Origin: Prochlorococcus sp. AG-347-I04
Lineage (GTDB): Bacteria; Cyanobacteriota; Cyanobacteriia; PCC-6307; Cyanobiaceae
DNA length: 64,000 bases
Assembly (NCBI GenBank): GCA_003281625.1
Contig: QCBL01000004.1
Coordinates: 25,470-89,469, forward strand
Reading direction: 5' to 3'
Both the position numbers and the translations under genes were made by a program. Below the pieces are notes generated by a model that saw only the letters and a list, made by a program, of their open reading frames with translations, was not told the origin of the DNA and made no database searches. Positions 19,652-28,740 of this stretch are shown here, piece after piece (positions within the stretch are counted from its first letter, which is position 1; every line of letters starts with the position of its first letter).

Positions 19652-21181
19652 ATGGAGTTAGAAACAAAATTACACGAAATAAGGAAACCAATAATGGTCC
19701 TAGGTACTTCCAGTGGTGCAGGAAAATCATTAACGGTTACTGCTATTTGCAGGATTCTTAAAAATTTAGGAGATGAACCAATACCTTTTAAAGGACAAAA
19801 TATGAGTAACAACGCTTGGGTTGATTGGGAAGGTGGAGAGATGGCATATTCACAAGCACTTCAAGCTTTTGCTTGTGGTATTAATCCCTCTACAGAGATG
19901 AATCCCATCTTATTGAAACCACAAGGAAACTCAGTAAGTGAGGTGATTCACCTTGGCAAAAGCATAGGCACCACAACCGCACAAAATTACTATAAAGATT
20001 GGTTTATTCCAGGGTGGGAAGTAATTAAAAAAAGTCTAAATTCTATTTATAAAAAAAACCCAAATTGCCGTTTAATTATTGAAGGTGCTGGAAGTCCAGT
20101 AGAAATGAATTTAATTCACAGAGACCTTACTAATTTAAGAATTGCAAAATATTTAAATGCAAATTGCATATTAGTCACTGATATTGAAAGGGGAGGAGTA
20201 TTTGCACAAATAATTGGTACTCTTGAATTAATGAAGCCTGAAGAGAGGAAACTTATTAAGGGAATTATTATTAATAGATTCAGAGGAGACCTTTCATTAT
20301 TTGAAAATGGGAAAAAATGGATAGAGAATAAAACTCAAATCCCTGTTATTGGAATTATTCCTTGGTTAAATGATTCATTTCCTCCAGAGGATTCTTTAGA
20401 TTTAATAGAAAAAAAATCACTCTTTAAAAATCCTGAAATCAAAGTTGGAATTATAAAATTACCATCTATTAGTAACTTCTCGGATTTTGATCCCTTAGAA
20501 AATGAAGAAACAATATTAATTGAATGGATTAGAAAATCACAAAACCTAAGTAAGTATGACTTCATTATTCTGCCGGGCAGTAAACAAACGATTAAAGATC
20601 AAATTTTTCTTAAAAATTCTGGCTTATCTCAGGATATAAGGGACTATTCAAATAACGAGGGAAATATTATTGGAATATGTGGAGGTTTACAAATGTTAGG
20701 GACTAAACTTGAAGATCCTTATTTTAATGAGGGTTCTAAAGATTTTTCTGAACAAACTATTAAAGGTATTGGATTACTGCCATTAAAAACGACCTTCTTT
20801 AACAAAAAAATAACACGTCAAATCAACTCTAAATCTATATGGCCATGCCAATCAGAAATTAATGGATTTGAAATCCATAATGGTCGAACTGTATTAGATG
20901 AAATCCAAAGTTCATTAAAGATTAATCCTCTTTTTGAAGACTCAAATCTTGGTTGGTACAAAGAAAATAATAGAGGCGGAACTATCGCAGGAACATACAT
21001 TCATGGGATCTTTGAAAATGACAGTTGGAGAGCTCAATATATTAATTTAATAAGGAAGAGTAAAAATCTACCAATATTAAATAAAAAATCAATATCTTAT
21101 AAAGAGAAGAGACAATCCATCATTGACAATCTTGCAAGTGAATTCCACAAACATTTAAATCTCAAATCATTTTTAAGTTGA
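19652..21181 (+). CDS. cobQ: Cobyric acid synthase
   Basis: Amidates side chains b, d, e and g of adenosylcobyrinate in B12 (pseudocobalamin in cyanobacteria) synthesis. The N-terminal dethiobiotin-synthetase-like ATPase domain has the P-loop LGTSSGAGKSLTVTAI and FKGQNMSNNAWV. The C-terminal class I glutaminase-like domain has the nucleophile Cys in GICGGLQMLG and the His in YIHGIFEN. At 509 aa it has normal length. The stop overlaps the TTG of the downstream ferredoxin gene by 4 bp. Confidence 0.96.
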   Translation: MELETKLHEIRKPIMVLGTSSGAGKSLTVTAICRILKNLGDEPIPFKGQNMSNNAWVDWEGGEMAYSQALQAFACGINPSTEMNPILLKPQGNSVSEVIHLGKSIGTTTAQNYYKDWFIPGWEVIKKSLNSIYKKNPNCRLIIEGAGSPVEMNLIHRDLTNLRIAKYLNANCILVTDIERGGVFAQIIGTLELMKPEERKLIKGIIINRFRGDLSLFENGKKWIENKTQIPVIGIIPWLNDSFPPEDSLDLIEKKSLFKNPEIKVGIIKLPSISNFSDFDPLENEETILIEWIRKSQNLSKYDFIILPGSKQTIKDQIFLKNSGLSQDIRDYSNNEGNIIGICGGLQMLGTKLEDPYFNEGSKDFSEQTIKGIGLLPLKTTFFNKKITRQINSKSIWPCQSEINGFEIHNGRTVLDEIQSSLKINPLFEDSNLGWYKENNRGGTIAGTYIHGIFENDSWRAQYINLIRKSKNLPILNKKSISYKEKRQSIIDNLASEFHKHLNLKSFLS

Positions 21182-21432
21182 AAGAAACAAAAAAAATAAA
21201 AGTAATATGGCCAAACAATAAAGAAACATTTGTTTCAGATGGTGATGACTGGTTTTCTTCTGCTGAAAAAGCAGGTTTAGAAATCCCTGCTGGCTGCCTC
21301 ACAGGTAGTTGCGGTGCTTGTGAGATAGATGTAAATGGTGATACGAAAAGGGCTTGTATAAGTGTTATTAAAAGTAATAAAAAAAGTCTTTTAAAAGTTT
21401 CTTTAACTACAGATCCCTTTTGGGAAAGCTAA
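21178..21432 (+). CDS. Plant-type [2Fe-2S] ferredoxin
   Basis: Short 84-aa ferredoxin. The cluster motif CLTGSCGACEID with a later Cys in KRACIS gives C-x4-C-x2-C...C. It is shorter than PetF (about 97 aa), so it is a paralogue rather than the main photosynthetic ferredoxin. The TTG start overlaps the end of cobQ, suggesting coupled translation. It is the last core gene before the surface-sugar island. The following 159 bp hold no gene that I can support. Confidence 0.9.
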   Translation: MKETKKIKVIWPNNKETFVSDGDDWFSSAEKAGLEIPAGCLTGSCGACEIDVNGDTKRACISVIKSNKKSLLKVSLTTDPFWES

Positions 21433-21591
21433 ATCTTAATACTTCAAAGTAAAATATTTAACAATAAGTAAAGTAAATAATAATTAATCAAATCAGAGTT
21501 AATAAAGTTGTTATTACTTTGAAAGATGTAAATTTCAGACTACTATTATATTAAACTGAGATAGTCAAAAATAAATTTCATCCTTTTTTTT

Positions 21592-22842
21592 ATGAATTTT
21601 ATAAAAAAAAACAATATCTTTAACTATAAAGCTAGCTCTCTAGAAAAGTTTTATTTTTCTATTCTCATTTTTTTTATAATATTAAGTTTTTTTATAACTA
21701 TTCCTACGGATACTACCAACCTTGGAATCTCATCTACAAATTTGGCTATTGGAGATAGACCCTTTTATATAAATAACACTCTTAAAGGTTATGGATATTC
21801 AAACTATAGTGGGAATATTCTTTATCCAACTGTCCTAAAAATAATTACATCAATAAGCAATCTATTTGGCGCAGATGAATATTCAAAATTATGGAATACT
21901 ATAACTATTTTCATAACATCCCTCTTATCTTTAATAACTTTAAGATTATTGAGAGCATCATCATATTTAATTTTTAATGAAAAGGTTTCAAAAATTTCCT
22001 GTTGTATATATATCTTGAATCCATATACTTATTTCTACTCTTTATCAGGAGGAATAACAAATTATATTGTTGTAGGGGTTTCATTTACAATGTACTTAAT
22101 TTGTTATTTATATAAAAGAGGGAGTTTAATCACTAACAAAGATAGTCTAATATCAAATATTTTTATAAACATATCATGTATATATTTATCATTACTTAGG
22201 CCTAGTGGCGGAATCTTTGGAACTGTTTTTTTAATAATAATTTTATCCAAATATATTAGGATTTATATTGAAAAGAGAAGCTTTAATATAATTAGATTTG
22301 CTAATATTCTTATTACTGTTTTTGGACTTATAGTCGTTACATATAATTTTAAAACAGTACTTAATTATTCATTTGCTAATGTAAATATTTTTTTAAATGA
22401 GAAAGGTTATTACTTTGGATATTCAAGAGAATTATTAAGATCAAAGCTAAAAATCGATAATATAAATATTCTAGAAAACTTAAAAATGGCATTATATTAT
22501 CTTTCATGGAAAATAACTGACTTTGTTTCAGGCATATCAGATATAAGAGATAGTCATGATGCACAGAACATAAATAATCTTCTTCCATTTATACTTAGAA
22601 CCTCAACAGGTATATTTTTTCTTTTCCCAATAAATTTATTTAGTTTCTTAGGAATATTATTAAATATTAGATTAATTATTAAAACAGAACTATGGATCGT
22701 ATTAATTTCCTCTTTCATAGCTATCTCTCCAAGTTTATTAGGAGTTGCCATGAGCAGATATTTGATAATGTTTTTCCCACCCTTTATATTGTTTGCCGCA
22801 AAAATCATTAATGATACATTACAAGGAGCAGATATTTCATAA
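21592..22842 (+). CDS. Multi-pass membrane protein, possible GtrC/GT-C-type glycosyltransferase
   Basis: A 416-aa protein with about ten hydrophobic segments across its length and short polar loops. The first lumenal or periplasmic loop (residues about 38-75) contains GDRPFYINNTLKGYGYSNY. I cannot identify a catalytic DxD with certainty, but topology, length and its place directly before a GtrB-like GT2 gene (5 bp apart) and a GtrA gene suggest a lipid-linked-sugar-dependent transferase like phage GtrC. The sequence is even more AT-rich than the core, as usual in genomic islands. A generic membrane protein of unknown role is the alternative. Confidence 0.7.
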   Translation: MNFIKKNNIFNYKASSLEKFYFSILIFFIILSFFITIPTDTTNLGISSTNLAIGDRPFYINNTLKGYGYSNYSGNILYPTVLKIITSISNLFGADEYSKLWNTITIFITSLLSLITLRLLRASSYLIFNEKVSKISCCIYILNPYTYFYSLSGGITNYIVVGVSFTMYLICYLYKRGSLITNKDSLISNIFINISCIYLSLLRPSGGIFGTVFLIIILSKYIRIYIEKRSFNIIRFANILITVFGLIVVTYNFKTVLNYSFANVNIFLNEKGYYFGYSRELLRSKLKIDNINILENLKMALYYLSWKITDFVSGISDIRDSHDAQNINNLLPFILRTSTGIFFLFPINLFSFLGILLNIRLIIKTELWIVLISSFIAISPSLLGVAMSRYLIMFFPPFILFAAKIINDTLQGADIS

Positions 22843-22847
22843 GAAGA

Positions 22848-23789
22848 ATGACAAAAATAGGGGTCGTCATACCATGCTTCATGGGCGGAGATATCACATT
22901 AAAATTGATTTCAGATGTACTGAATTATGCTGACATTGTTGTTTTAGTAGATGATAAATGTCCATTACACACAGGAAAGAAAGTAAAAGAAAGTAATATA
23001 AATTCTAAAGTCCACATTATCTTCAATGAAAGAAATATGGGTGTTGGAGGTTCTACAAAAAGGGGGTTTGAATGGCTTCTTAAAAAAGATTGTCAAATAA
23101 TCATAAAAATGGATGCAGACTATCAAATGAATCCATCTGACATTCCCAAAATGTGTAATCCAATCTTAAAAAATGAGTGTGACTCAACAAAAGGAAATAG
23201 ATTTACAAACTTTGAGAAATTAATTAAGATGCCAAAAATTAGACTAATTGGGAATGTATTTCTTAGTTACCTAACCAAATTTTCAACAGGATATTGGGAA
23301 ATTTTTGATCCCACAAATGGTTTTATTGCTTTTAATGCAGAAACTTTAAGAGAAATTAATTTTTCTAAAACAGATAATAGATTCTTCTTTGAAACGGAAA
23401 TTTTATTTCGATGTGCTCTTCAAAATATAGTCATAAAAAATGTCTCTATTGATGCTAATTATTTTAGTAATTATTCATCTTTAAATCCTCTCAAAGAAAT
23501 TTATCCATTCCTAATAAAAAATATTAAATTAATAGTTAAGAGAATTATTTATCAATACTATATTTTAGACTTTAATGTTGGTTCAATAGAGTTATTTTTA
23601 TCACTTATTTTCGGTATTTTTGCATTTATTATCGGAATATATCTCTTTATAGTAAGCAATATCACAAATGTTTTGGCCTCTGCAGGAACAGTAAGTATTT
23701 TTATAATTCTCAGTATAATTGGAATACAATTTTTTCTTTCTTTTATATATTATGACTGCAGTACAAAAGTTTTCTTAAGAAAAAAATAA
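22848..23789 (+). CDS. GT2-family glycosyltransferase with C-terminal membrane helices
   Basis: Family 2 glycosyltransferase (313 aa). The N-terminal nucleotide-sugar domain shows IGVVIPCFMGGDITL, VDDKCP, NERNMGVGGSTKRGFEW and the metal-binding KMDADYQMNP. The last 75 residues contain two long hydrophobic segments, the layout of polyprenyl-phosphate glycosyltransferases (GtrB and DPM1 type). It would load a sugar from a nucleotide donor onto a lipid carrier. It follows the membrane protein gene after 5 bp and ends 7 bp before the convergent GtrA gene. Confidence 0.85.
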   Translation: MTKIGVVIPCFMGGDITLKLISDVLNYADIVVLVDDKCPLHTGKKVKESNINSKVHIIFNERNMGVGGSTKRGFEWLLKKDCQIIIKMDADYQMNPSDIPKMCNPILKNECDSTKGNRFTNFEKLIKMPKIRLIGNVFLSYLTKFSTGYWEIFDPTNGFIAFNAETLREINFSKTDNRFFFETEILFRCALQNIVIKNVSIDANYFSNYSSLNPLKEIYPFLIKNIKLIVKRIIYQYYILDFNVGSIELFLSLIFGIFAFIIGIYLFIVSNITNVLASAGTVSIFIILSIIGIQFFLSFIYYDCSTKVFLRKK

Positions 23790-23796
23790 AGTTATC

Positions 23797-24195
23797 CTAC
23801 TTTCTAAAAATGAGAAACCGTTGAGAAAAAAAAGAAAATATTACAATAATAGGAATAGCTAGTCCTGCGCCAAAATTACTGGAAATAGAAAAATAGTTAG
23901 AAAAATAAACGATTAAAAATAGATTAATATACCATATTGAAAGCGATAAAATTAGATACTTTAAAAGTCTAAATTTTGATCCTATTTTTACTTTAAATAC
24001 ATATTTTGAATATAAAAAATAACCTATAATAAAATTTAAAGATTGGCTAATTAAAGTTGCTAACCAAATTTTAAAAATAAATAGAGATACTTGCAAAACT
24101 AAATTTGTAATAAGAAAATTAAGAGTCCCAAATAATAAAAAGTCTCTACCCTGCTTTATAAAAATATTATATTTTTTAAAATATTTTTTAAGCAT
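23797..24195 (-). CDS. GtrA-family membrane protein (putative lipid-linked sugar flippase)
   Basis: A 132-aa protein with four hydrophobic segments, N-terminal FGTLNFLITNLVLQVSLFIF, a central LNFIIGYFLYSKYVF motif and C-terminal FFSQRFLIFRK. This N-F/Y-x4-YVF and RF-W/L-I-F pattern is typical of GtrA. GtrA proteins are thought to move polyprenyl-linked sugars across the membrane. It is on the opposite strand from the two upstream transferase genes but clearly belongs with them in function. Confidence 0.85.
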   Translation of the reverse strand: MLKKYFKKYNIFIKQGRDFLLFGTLNFLITNLVLQVSLFIFKIWLATLISQSLNFIIGYFLYSKYVFKVKIGSKFRLLKYLILSLSIWYINLFLIVYFSNYFSISSNFGAGLAIPIIVIFSFFSQRFLIFRK

Positions 24196-24235
24196 TTAAA
24201 TTTAAAATGAGTTCCACAAATCTATATAGATCAAA

Positions 24236-25426
24236 TTAAATTTCATTTAAATAATTTAATATAAACTGTGCCGTTTTAAAAGCACAAGTCCAAGCAGGTG
24301 AGATTGAATTTAAAATGTGAATAGTGGAATCTTTAAATTCAATAATCAAATCATTCTCAAGATTTTGTTTTTTTAAATCATATAGTTGAGCTCTAATTCC
24401 GGGAGAATACCAATCAAAATCAATATCTTTTAAATTAAAATTTGTGATTTCTTGGGCTGATTTAACAATATTCTCCTTGAATAAATATCTAAACTCTCTT
24501 AGGGCAAGATCTCTAAATCTAAAATTATTATTTATAAAAAGAGAGGATTGAAGAAATAAGATATCAGGAGTAAGTTTAATATCTAAGTTGTCAAATATTT
24601 TATAATTTTCTGGTGAAAATGCAGGGATTGCTGTTGGACCTAGCTTCAAATAATTATCAGAAGTTAGTGTTGTATGAACTCCTAAAAATGGCTGATTTAT
24701 ATCTGGGACAGGATATATGTGAGTTTTAAAAACATCATTTTTATTTTTGCTTTTTAAATAAAGGCCCTTAAATGGGAGAATCTTATAACTAGTTTTAATA
24801 CCAAAAAGCTTTGATATAGGCAAAGCATAACCCCCTGAAGCATTTACTAAAAAATCAAATTTAATTTCATCGCCATTATCTAGAATTACAGATTTATTTT
24901 TTGTGCCTACCACTTTTCTTCCTAAACAAATTTTGACACCGTATTCACAAATTTCATTTACTAAACAATTTAAAACCTCCTTAGGGGAAGCACTCCAAGT
25001 ATTAGGCGACCATAGAAACAAATTATTTGTTTTAGCTTTAGGCTCATAATTTTTAATAAGTTTTGACTCTAATACCCTTACTTTACAATTGTTTTTAACG
25101 GCCCTCTTACCAAGAATTTCTATTATTTTATCCTCTTTATCATTCTTTGAAACTACTACTTTCCCAGAGGCTTTATATGAAAGTGAATTATTTAGTACAT
25201 ATTCTCTCATTAAACTATTGCCTTCCGAGCAGAATTTTGCTTTAGTACTATCTGGCGAATAATAAAAACCTGCATGAATGACACCACTATTTCTACTAGT
25301 AGAGTGAAATCCAGGATATATTTCTTTATCTATAATAGTTACATTATCAAATGTATCTTTTTTTTTTGCCTCCCTCGCGATACATAGTCCTACTATTCCA
25401 GATCCAATAATAACTAAATTTGGCAT
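24236..25426 (-). CDS. LhgO-like FAD-dependent oxidoreductase
   Basis: D-amino-acid-oxidase-fold protein of 396 aa. The FAD motif LVIIGSGIVGLCIAREA is at the N terminus, followed by the L-2-hydroxyglutarate oxidase signature STSRNSGVIHAGFYY. Later blocks are NASGGYALPISKLFG, KLGPTAIPA, DWYSPGIRAQLYD and the C-terminal ISPAWTCAFKTAQ. Relatives oxidise L-2-hydroxyglutarate or similar 2-hydroxy acids. Why such an enzyme lies inside a surface-sugar island is unclear; it may act on a sugar-derived acid. It is upstream of gtrA on the minus strand with a 40-bp gap. Confidence 0.85.
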   Translation of the reverse strand: MPNLVIIGSGIVGLCIAREAKKKDTFDNVTIIDKEIYPGFHSTSRNSGVIHAGFYYSPDSTKAKFCSEGNSLMREYVLNNSLSYKASGKVVVSKNDKEDKIIEILGKRAVKNNCKVRVLESKLIKNYEPKAKTNNLFLWSPNTWSASPKEVLNCLVNEICEYGVKICLGRKVVGTKNKSVILDNGDEIKFDFLVNASGGYALPISKLFGIKTSYKILPFKGLYLKSKNKNDVFKTHIYPVPDINQPFLGVHTTLTSDNYLKLGPTAIPAFSPENYKIFDNLDIKLTPDILFLQSSLFINNNFRFRDLALREFRYLFKENIVKSAQEITNFNLKDIDFDWYSPGIRAQLYDLKKQNLENDLIIEFKDSTIHILNSISPAWTCAFKTAQFILNYLNEI

Positions 25427-25750
25427 ATTTAATTCATTATGTAGTGAGTTTTTTTTTTAATAAATCTCAATTTTTTATATTATCTCAATATTATTCAAAA
25501 ATGGATAAGAAGTTAGGTTTTAATTTAATTTCAAATTTATTTTTATGATAATGAATACAAATATTTTGAAGTTTTCTATTGAAAATAGAATTTTAATTTC
25601 TAATCAAGAAATAAATTTTTTAAAGAAAAAAAATTTAAATTTACTGTATAAATAAGTCTCTTAAAATGCATAAAATAATTAAATGTATAATCAAAATAGG
25701 CCAGATTAAACTGATCCGAGTAATAATATAATTGTAAAAGCTAAACTTAT
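25427..25750. other. Intergenic region, 324 bp, divergent promoters
   Basis: Very AT-rich spacer between the minus-strand oxidase and the plus-strand sugar nucleotide genes; it must hold both promoters. A 36-codon frame at 25545-25655 (starting MIMNTNIL) is open, but its composition is like random AT-rich sequence and I do not call it a gene. I see no terminator, tRNA fragment or long repeat here. Confidence 0.5.
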
Positions 25751-26605
25751 ATGAACTTTTTTGTAACTGGTGCAACAGGCTTTTTAGGGCAATATATGTT
25801 AAGAGAGCTTTTAAAATTTGGCCATAATATTAAGGCAAATTATAGAGGGAATAAGGATATTAAAAAAAAAAATGATGGAATAAATTGGATTAAAAGAGAT
25901 ATCCTGGAAATAGATCAAAAGGATCTCAAAGAAACTGATATATTGATAAACTTAGCCTCCGCGGGAGTTAGCCCCAAAAAAACCACTTTAGAAGAAGCTA
26001 TCAACATTAATATATTAAGTGCTTCAAGATTACTCAAAATAGGAAATATTGCAGGTATTAAAAGATTTGTTTATGCAGGCACATGTCATGAATATGGACA
26101 CACTGCAAATAGTTTCGAAAAAATCCCCCCAAATGCTGCATTAAATCCCCTTAGTTTTTATGGATCAACGAAGGCCTCTGGATTTCACCTCATAAATCAT
26201 CTCTCAATTGAATTAAAGTTGGAACTAGTATATGCACGTATTTTTTCAGCATATGGTCCGGGTCAAAATAAATATAACTTTTGGCCCATGCTAAGAGAAG
26301 CAGCTTTATCTGGAAATGATTTTAAGATGAGTTCTGGTAAACAAGTTAGGGATTTTATACCAGCACAATTAGTAGCAAAACATTTATTGAACGCAAGCCA
26401 AAGGGATGACATCATAAAAGGTCAGCCTTTTTTAATAAATATTGGGACAGGAAATCCTATCAGCTTAGGAGATTTTGCAAAAAAAGAATGGAAGAGACTT
26501 GGAGCCAAGGGAAAATTAATGATTGGTGCATTATCTGATAAAAAAAATGAACCCATGAATTTTTGTCCTGATATCTCTAACTTAAACTATAAGAAGATTT
26601 TATAA
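25751..26605 (+). CDS. NAD-dependent epimerase/dehydratase, CDP-abequose/paratose synthase-like
   Basis: Extended SDR of 284 aa. The NAD(P)-binding motif is NFFVTGATGFLGQYMLREL, and the active-site Tyr and Lys are in FYGSTKASG. Further family blocks are ARIFSAYGPGQNKYNFWPM, KQVRDFIPAQLVA and NIGTGNPISLGDFAK. The pattern resembles RfbJ/RfbS, which reduce the 4-keto group of CDP-3,6-dideoxy-4-ketoglucose. That reading is strengthened by the next gene (RfbE-like) and by RfbH at 30113. Other reductases or epimerases of the same fold cannot be excluded. It overlaps the next gene by 1 bp (TAATG). Confidence 0.8.
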   Translation: MNFFVTGATGFLGQYMLRELLKFGHNIKANYRGNKDIKKKNDGINWIKRDILEIDQKDLKETDILINLASAGVSPKKTTLEEAININILSASRLLKIGNIAGIKRFVYAGTCHEYGHTANSFEKIPPNAALNPLSFYGSTKASGFHLINHLSIELKLELVYARIFSAYGPGQNKYNFWPMLREAALSGNDFKMSSGKQVRDFIPAQLVAKHLLNASQRDDIIKGQPFLINIGTGNPISLGDFAKKEWKRLGAKGKLMIGALSDKKNEPMNFCPDISNLNYKKIL

Positions 26606-27651
26606 TGAAAGTATTAATTACTGGTGGATGTGGTTTCTTAGGAAGTAATCTAGCTAAATCTTACCTTGAAGATGAAGCAGAAATTTATATAGTAGATTCT
26701 TTATTTAGAGATGGATCTGAAAAAAATTTAAATTGGTTAAAATCGCTAGATACTAAAAATAAAATAAAGTTTTTTAGGATTGATATCTCAGATAAAGATT
26801 TAGTCAATAAAGTATTCAAACAATATGCTCCATTTGATTTTACTTGTCATGTCGCAGGTCAAGTTGCGATGACAACATCTTTAAAAGATCCATGGAATGA
26901 TTTGCGGACAAATGTAATCGGTACTTTCAATATATTAGAAGCGATTAGGAAATATTCTCCAAATTGCCTGCTTGCATTTAGCAGTACAAACAAGGTCTAT
27001 GGTGATCTTGAGTGGCTAAGTTACATTGAAACTGAAAAGAGATACAAACTAAAAGACTACCCAATAGGTCTTGACGAAAATATTCCTTTAGATTTTTCCA
27101 CACCATACGGATGTTCAAAAGGTTCTGCAGATCAATATGTACGAGATTGGGCAAGAGTATATGGTCTTAAAACAGTTGTATTTAGACATTCATCAATATA
27201 TGGTGGAAGACAATTTGCTTCTTTTGATCAAGGTTGGATAGGTTGGTTTTGCAAAAAAGGACTAGAGCAAAAAATGCAAATAGAAGCGAAAGATCCAATA
27301 ATACCTTTTACAATTTCTGGAAATGGGAAACAAGTTCGTGATGTTCTTCATGCTGATGATCTAATTAATCTTTATAAAAAAGCTTTTTTGAATAAAGATA
27401 TCCTTAATGGAGAAATTTTTAATATTGGAGGGGGTCAAACTAACTCATTAAGTCTTATAGAATTGTTTGAATTAATTTCAAAAATTCTTGATTTAGATGA
27501 TCTTAAATTTAAAAAACTTCCAAGGAGAGTGAGTGATCAGGATTGTTTTATTGCTTCTATAGAAAAAGTGAAAAATTATCTAAATTGGGCTCCAAGAATA
27601 AATGCAGAAATAGGTATTAAAAAGATGATTGATTGGACAACGCAATTATGA
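26605..27651 (+). CDS. rfbE-like: CDP-paratose 2-epimerase-like SDR (RfbE family)
   Basis: Extended SDR of 348 aa. NAD motif VLITGGCGFLGSNLAKSYL at the N terminus; active-site YGCSKGSADQYVRDWARVYG; then FRHSSIYGGRQFASFDQGW and IGWFCKKGLEQ, which are highly characteristic of the CDP-paratose/CDP-tyvelose epimerase family. It would invert C2 of CDP-paratose to give CDP-tyvelose. The start codon overlaps the stop of the preceding gene, so both are in one operon. Specificity is inferred from pattern only. Confidence 0.87.
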   Translation: MKVLITGGCGFLGSNLAKSYLEDEAEIYIVDSLFRDGSEKNLNWLKSLDTKNKIKFFRIDISDKDLVNKVFKQYAPFDFTCHVAGQVAMTTSLKDPWNDLRTNVIGTFNILEAIRKYSPNCLLAFSSTNKVYGDLEWLSYIETEKRYKLKDYPIGLDENIPLDFSTPYGCSKGSADQYVRDWARVYGLKTVVFRHSSIYGGRQFASFDQGWIGWFCKKGLEQKMQIEAKDPIIPFTISGNGKQVRDVLHADDLINLYKKAFLNKDILNGEIFNIGGGQTNSLSLIELFELISKILDLDDLKFKKLPRRVSDQDCFIASIEKVKNYLNWAPRINAEIGIKKMIDWTTQL

Positions 27652-27745
27652 AAAAATAAAAAAAATAAATATTAATATCTTAAAAATTGTTTAAAAAAAT
27701 CTCTTTATATTGTTTATTGTATAGTAAAACAATTTAGATATTATC

Positions 27746-28693
27746 TTGAAAAAAAATATTGCTATCTGCATACCTTGTTACAATGAAATTGATAATATTG
27801 AGGAGCTTTACTTAAGAATTTGTAGTGCTATAAAACCATGTCGAGATTATAATTTTTCTATCATATTTGCTGATAACTCATCAACGGATGGAACAAAAGA
27901 ATTTATTGAAAAAATAAGCAATCATGATGATCGAATAGGTTACATAAATAATCTCTCTAATTTCGGATTTGTTAGATCATCTGCAAATGTATTGATTGCT
28001 CCTGATGCTGATGCAAATATTTTTTTACTGGCTGATTTACAAGATCCGCCTGAGTTAATACCCAAATTAATAAAGAAGTGGGAGGAAGGAGAAGATCACG
28101 TAATCTTTGCAACGAGGAAATCAAGTAAAGAAAGTAAAATTCTTTTTATTTTTAAAAAAATATATTATTCATTACTTTCAAAGCTATCAGATTATAAAAT
28201 GGTCAGAGATACAACTGGTTTTGGAATATACGATAAGATTGTAATTTTAAATTTAAGAAAGGTTGTAGATTCCTATCCATTTATCAAAGGCCTTGTATGT
28301 GCAATTGGTTTTAAATGGTCCACAATTCCTTATGTAAGTTCTGAAAGGAGAAAAGGGAAAAGTAAGGCGTCATTATCTCTGCTTGTAGATTTTGGAGTAT
28401 TAGGAATAGTCACTCTTTCAAGAAAGCCTATGCGAATAATTAATATTCTAGGATTCTCATTAGGTTCTTTTTCTCTTATTCTTTCAATGATTGTAGTTTT
28501 AACTAAACTATTATTATGGAATAGTTTTGCTTTTGGTTTAGCTATGTTGTCAACTTCTATGCTATTTCTGAGTGGTATTATCTTGTTTTCAATAGGTGTA
28601 ATAGGTGAATATATAGGTTTTATAAATCAAAGATCTCTGCGTTTACCTTTGGTCGTTGAGGGAAAAAGAATAAATGTCCCTAAAAATGATTAA
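27746..28693 (+). CDS. GtrB/DPM1-like GT2 glycosyltransferase
   Basis: Polyprenyl-phosphate glycosyltransferase type, 315 aa from a TTG start. Visible blocks are AICIPCYNEIDNIEELYLRI, FADNSSTDGTKEFIE, the metal-binding LADLQDPPELIPKLI, RDTTGFGIYDK and SERRKGKSKASLS, followed by two C-terminal membrane helices (about residues 225-295). It would transfer a sugar from a nucleotide donor to undecaprenyl phosphate. It follows the RfbE-like gene by 94 bp and faces the convergent membrane protein at 28741. Confidence 0.9.
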   Translation: MKKNIAICIPCYNEIDNIEELYLRICSAIKPCRDYNFSIIFADNSSTDGTKEFIEKISNHDDRIGYINNLSNFGFVRSSANVLIAPDADANIFLLADLQDPPELIPKLIKKWEEGEDHVIFATRKSSKESKILFIFKKIYYSLLSKLSDYKMVRDTTGFGIYDKIVILNLRKVVDSYPFIKGLVCAIGFKWSTIPYVSSERRKGKSKASLSLLVDFGVLGIVTLSRKPMRIINILGFSLGSFSLILSMIVVLTKLLLWNSFAFGLAMLSTSMLFLSGIILFSIGVIGEYIGFINQRSLRLPLVVEGKRINVPKND

Positions 28694-28740
28694 AGGTGAG
28701 ATAGAGAATATAAAAATATTTATTTATACTAGTATTATCC

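Noticed and set aside
25545..25655. 36-codon frame in the divergent promoter gap
   Set aside because: Short, low complexity, Asn/Lys/Leu-rich as expected by chance; no recognisable motif.
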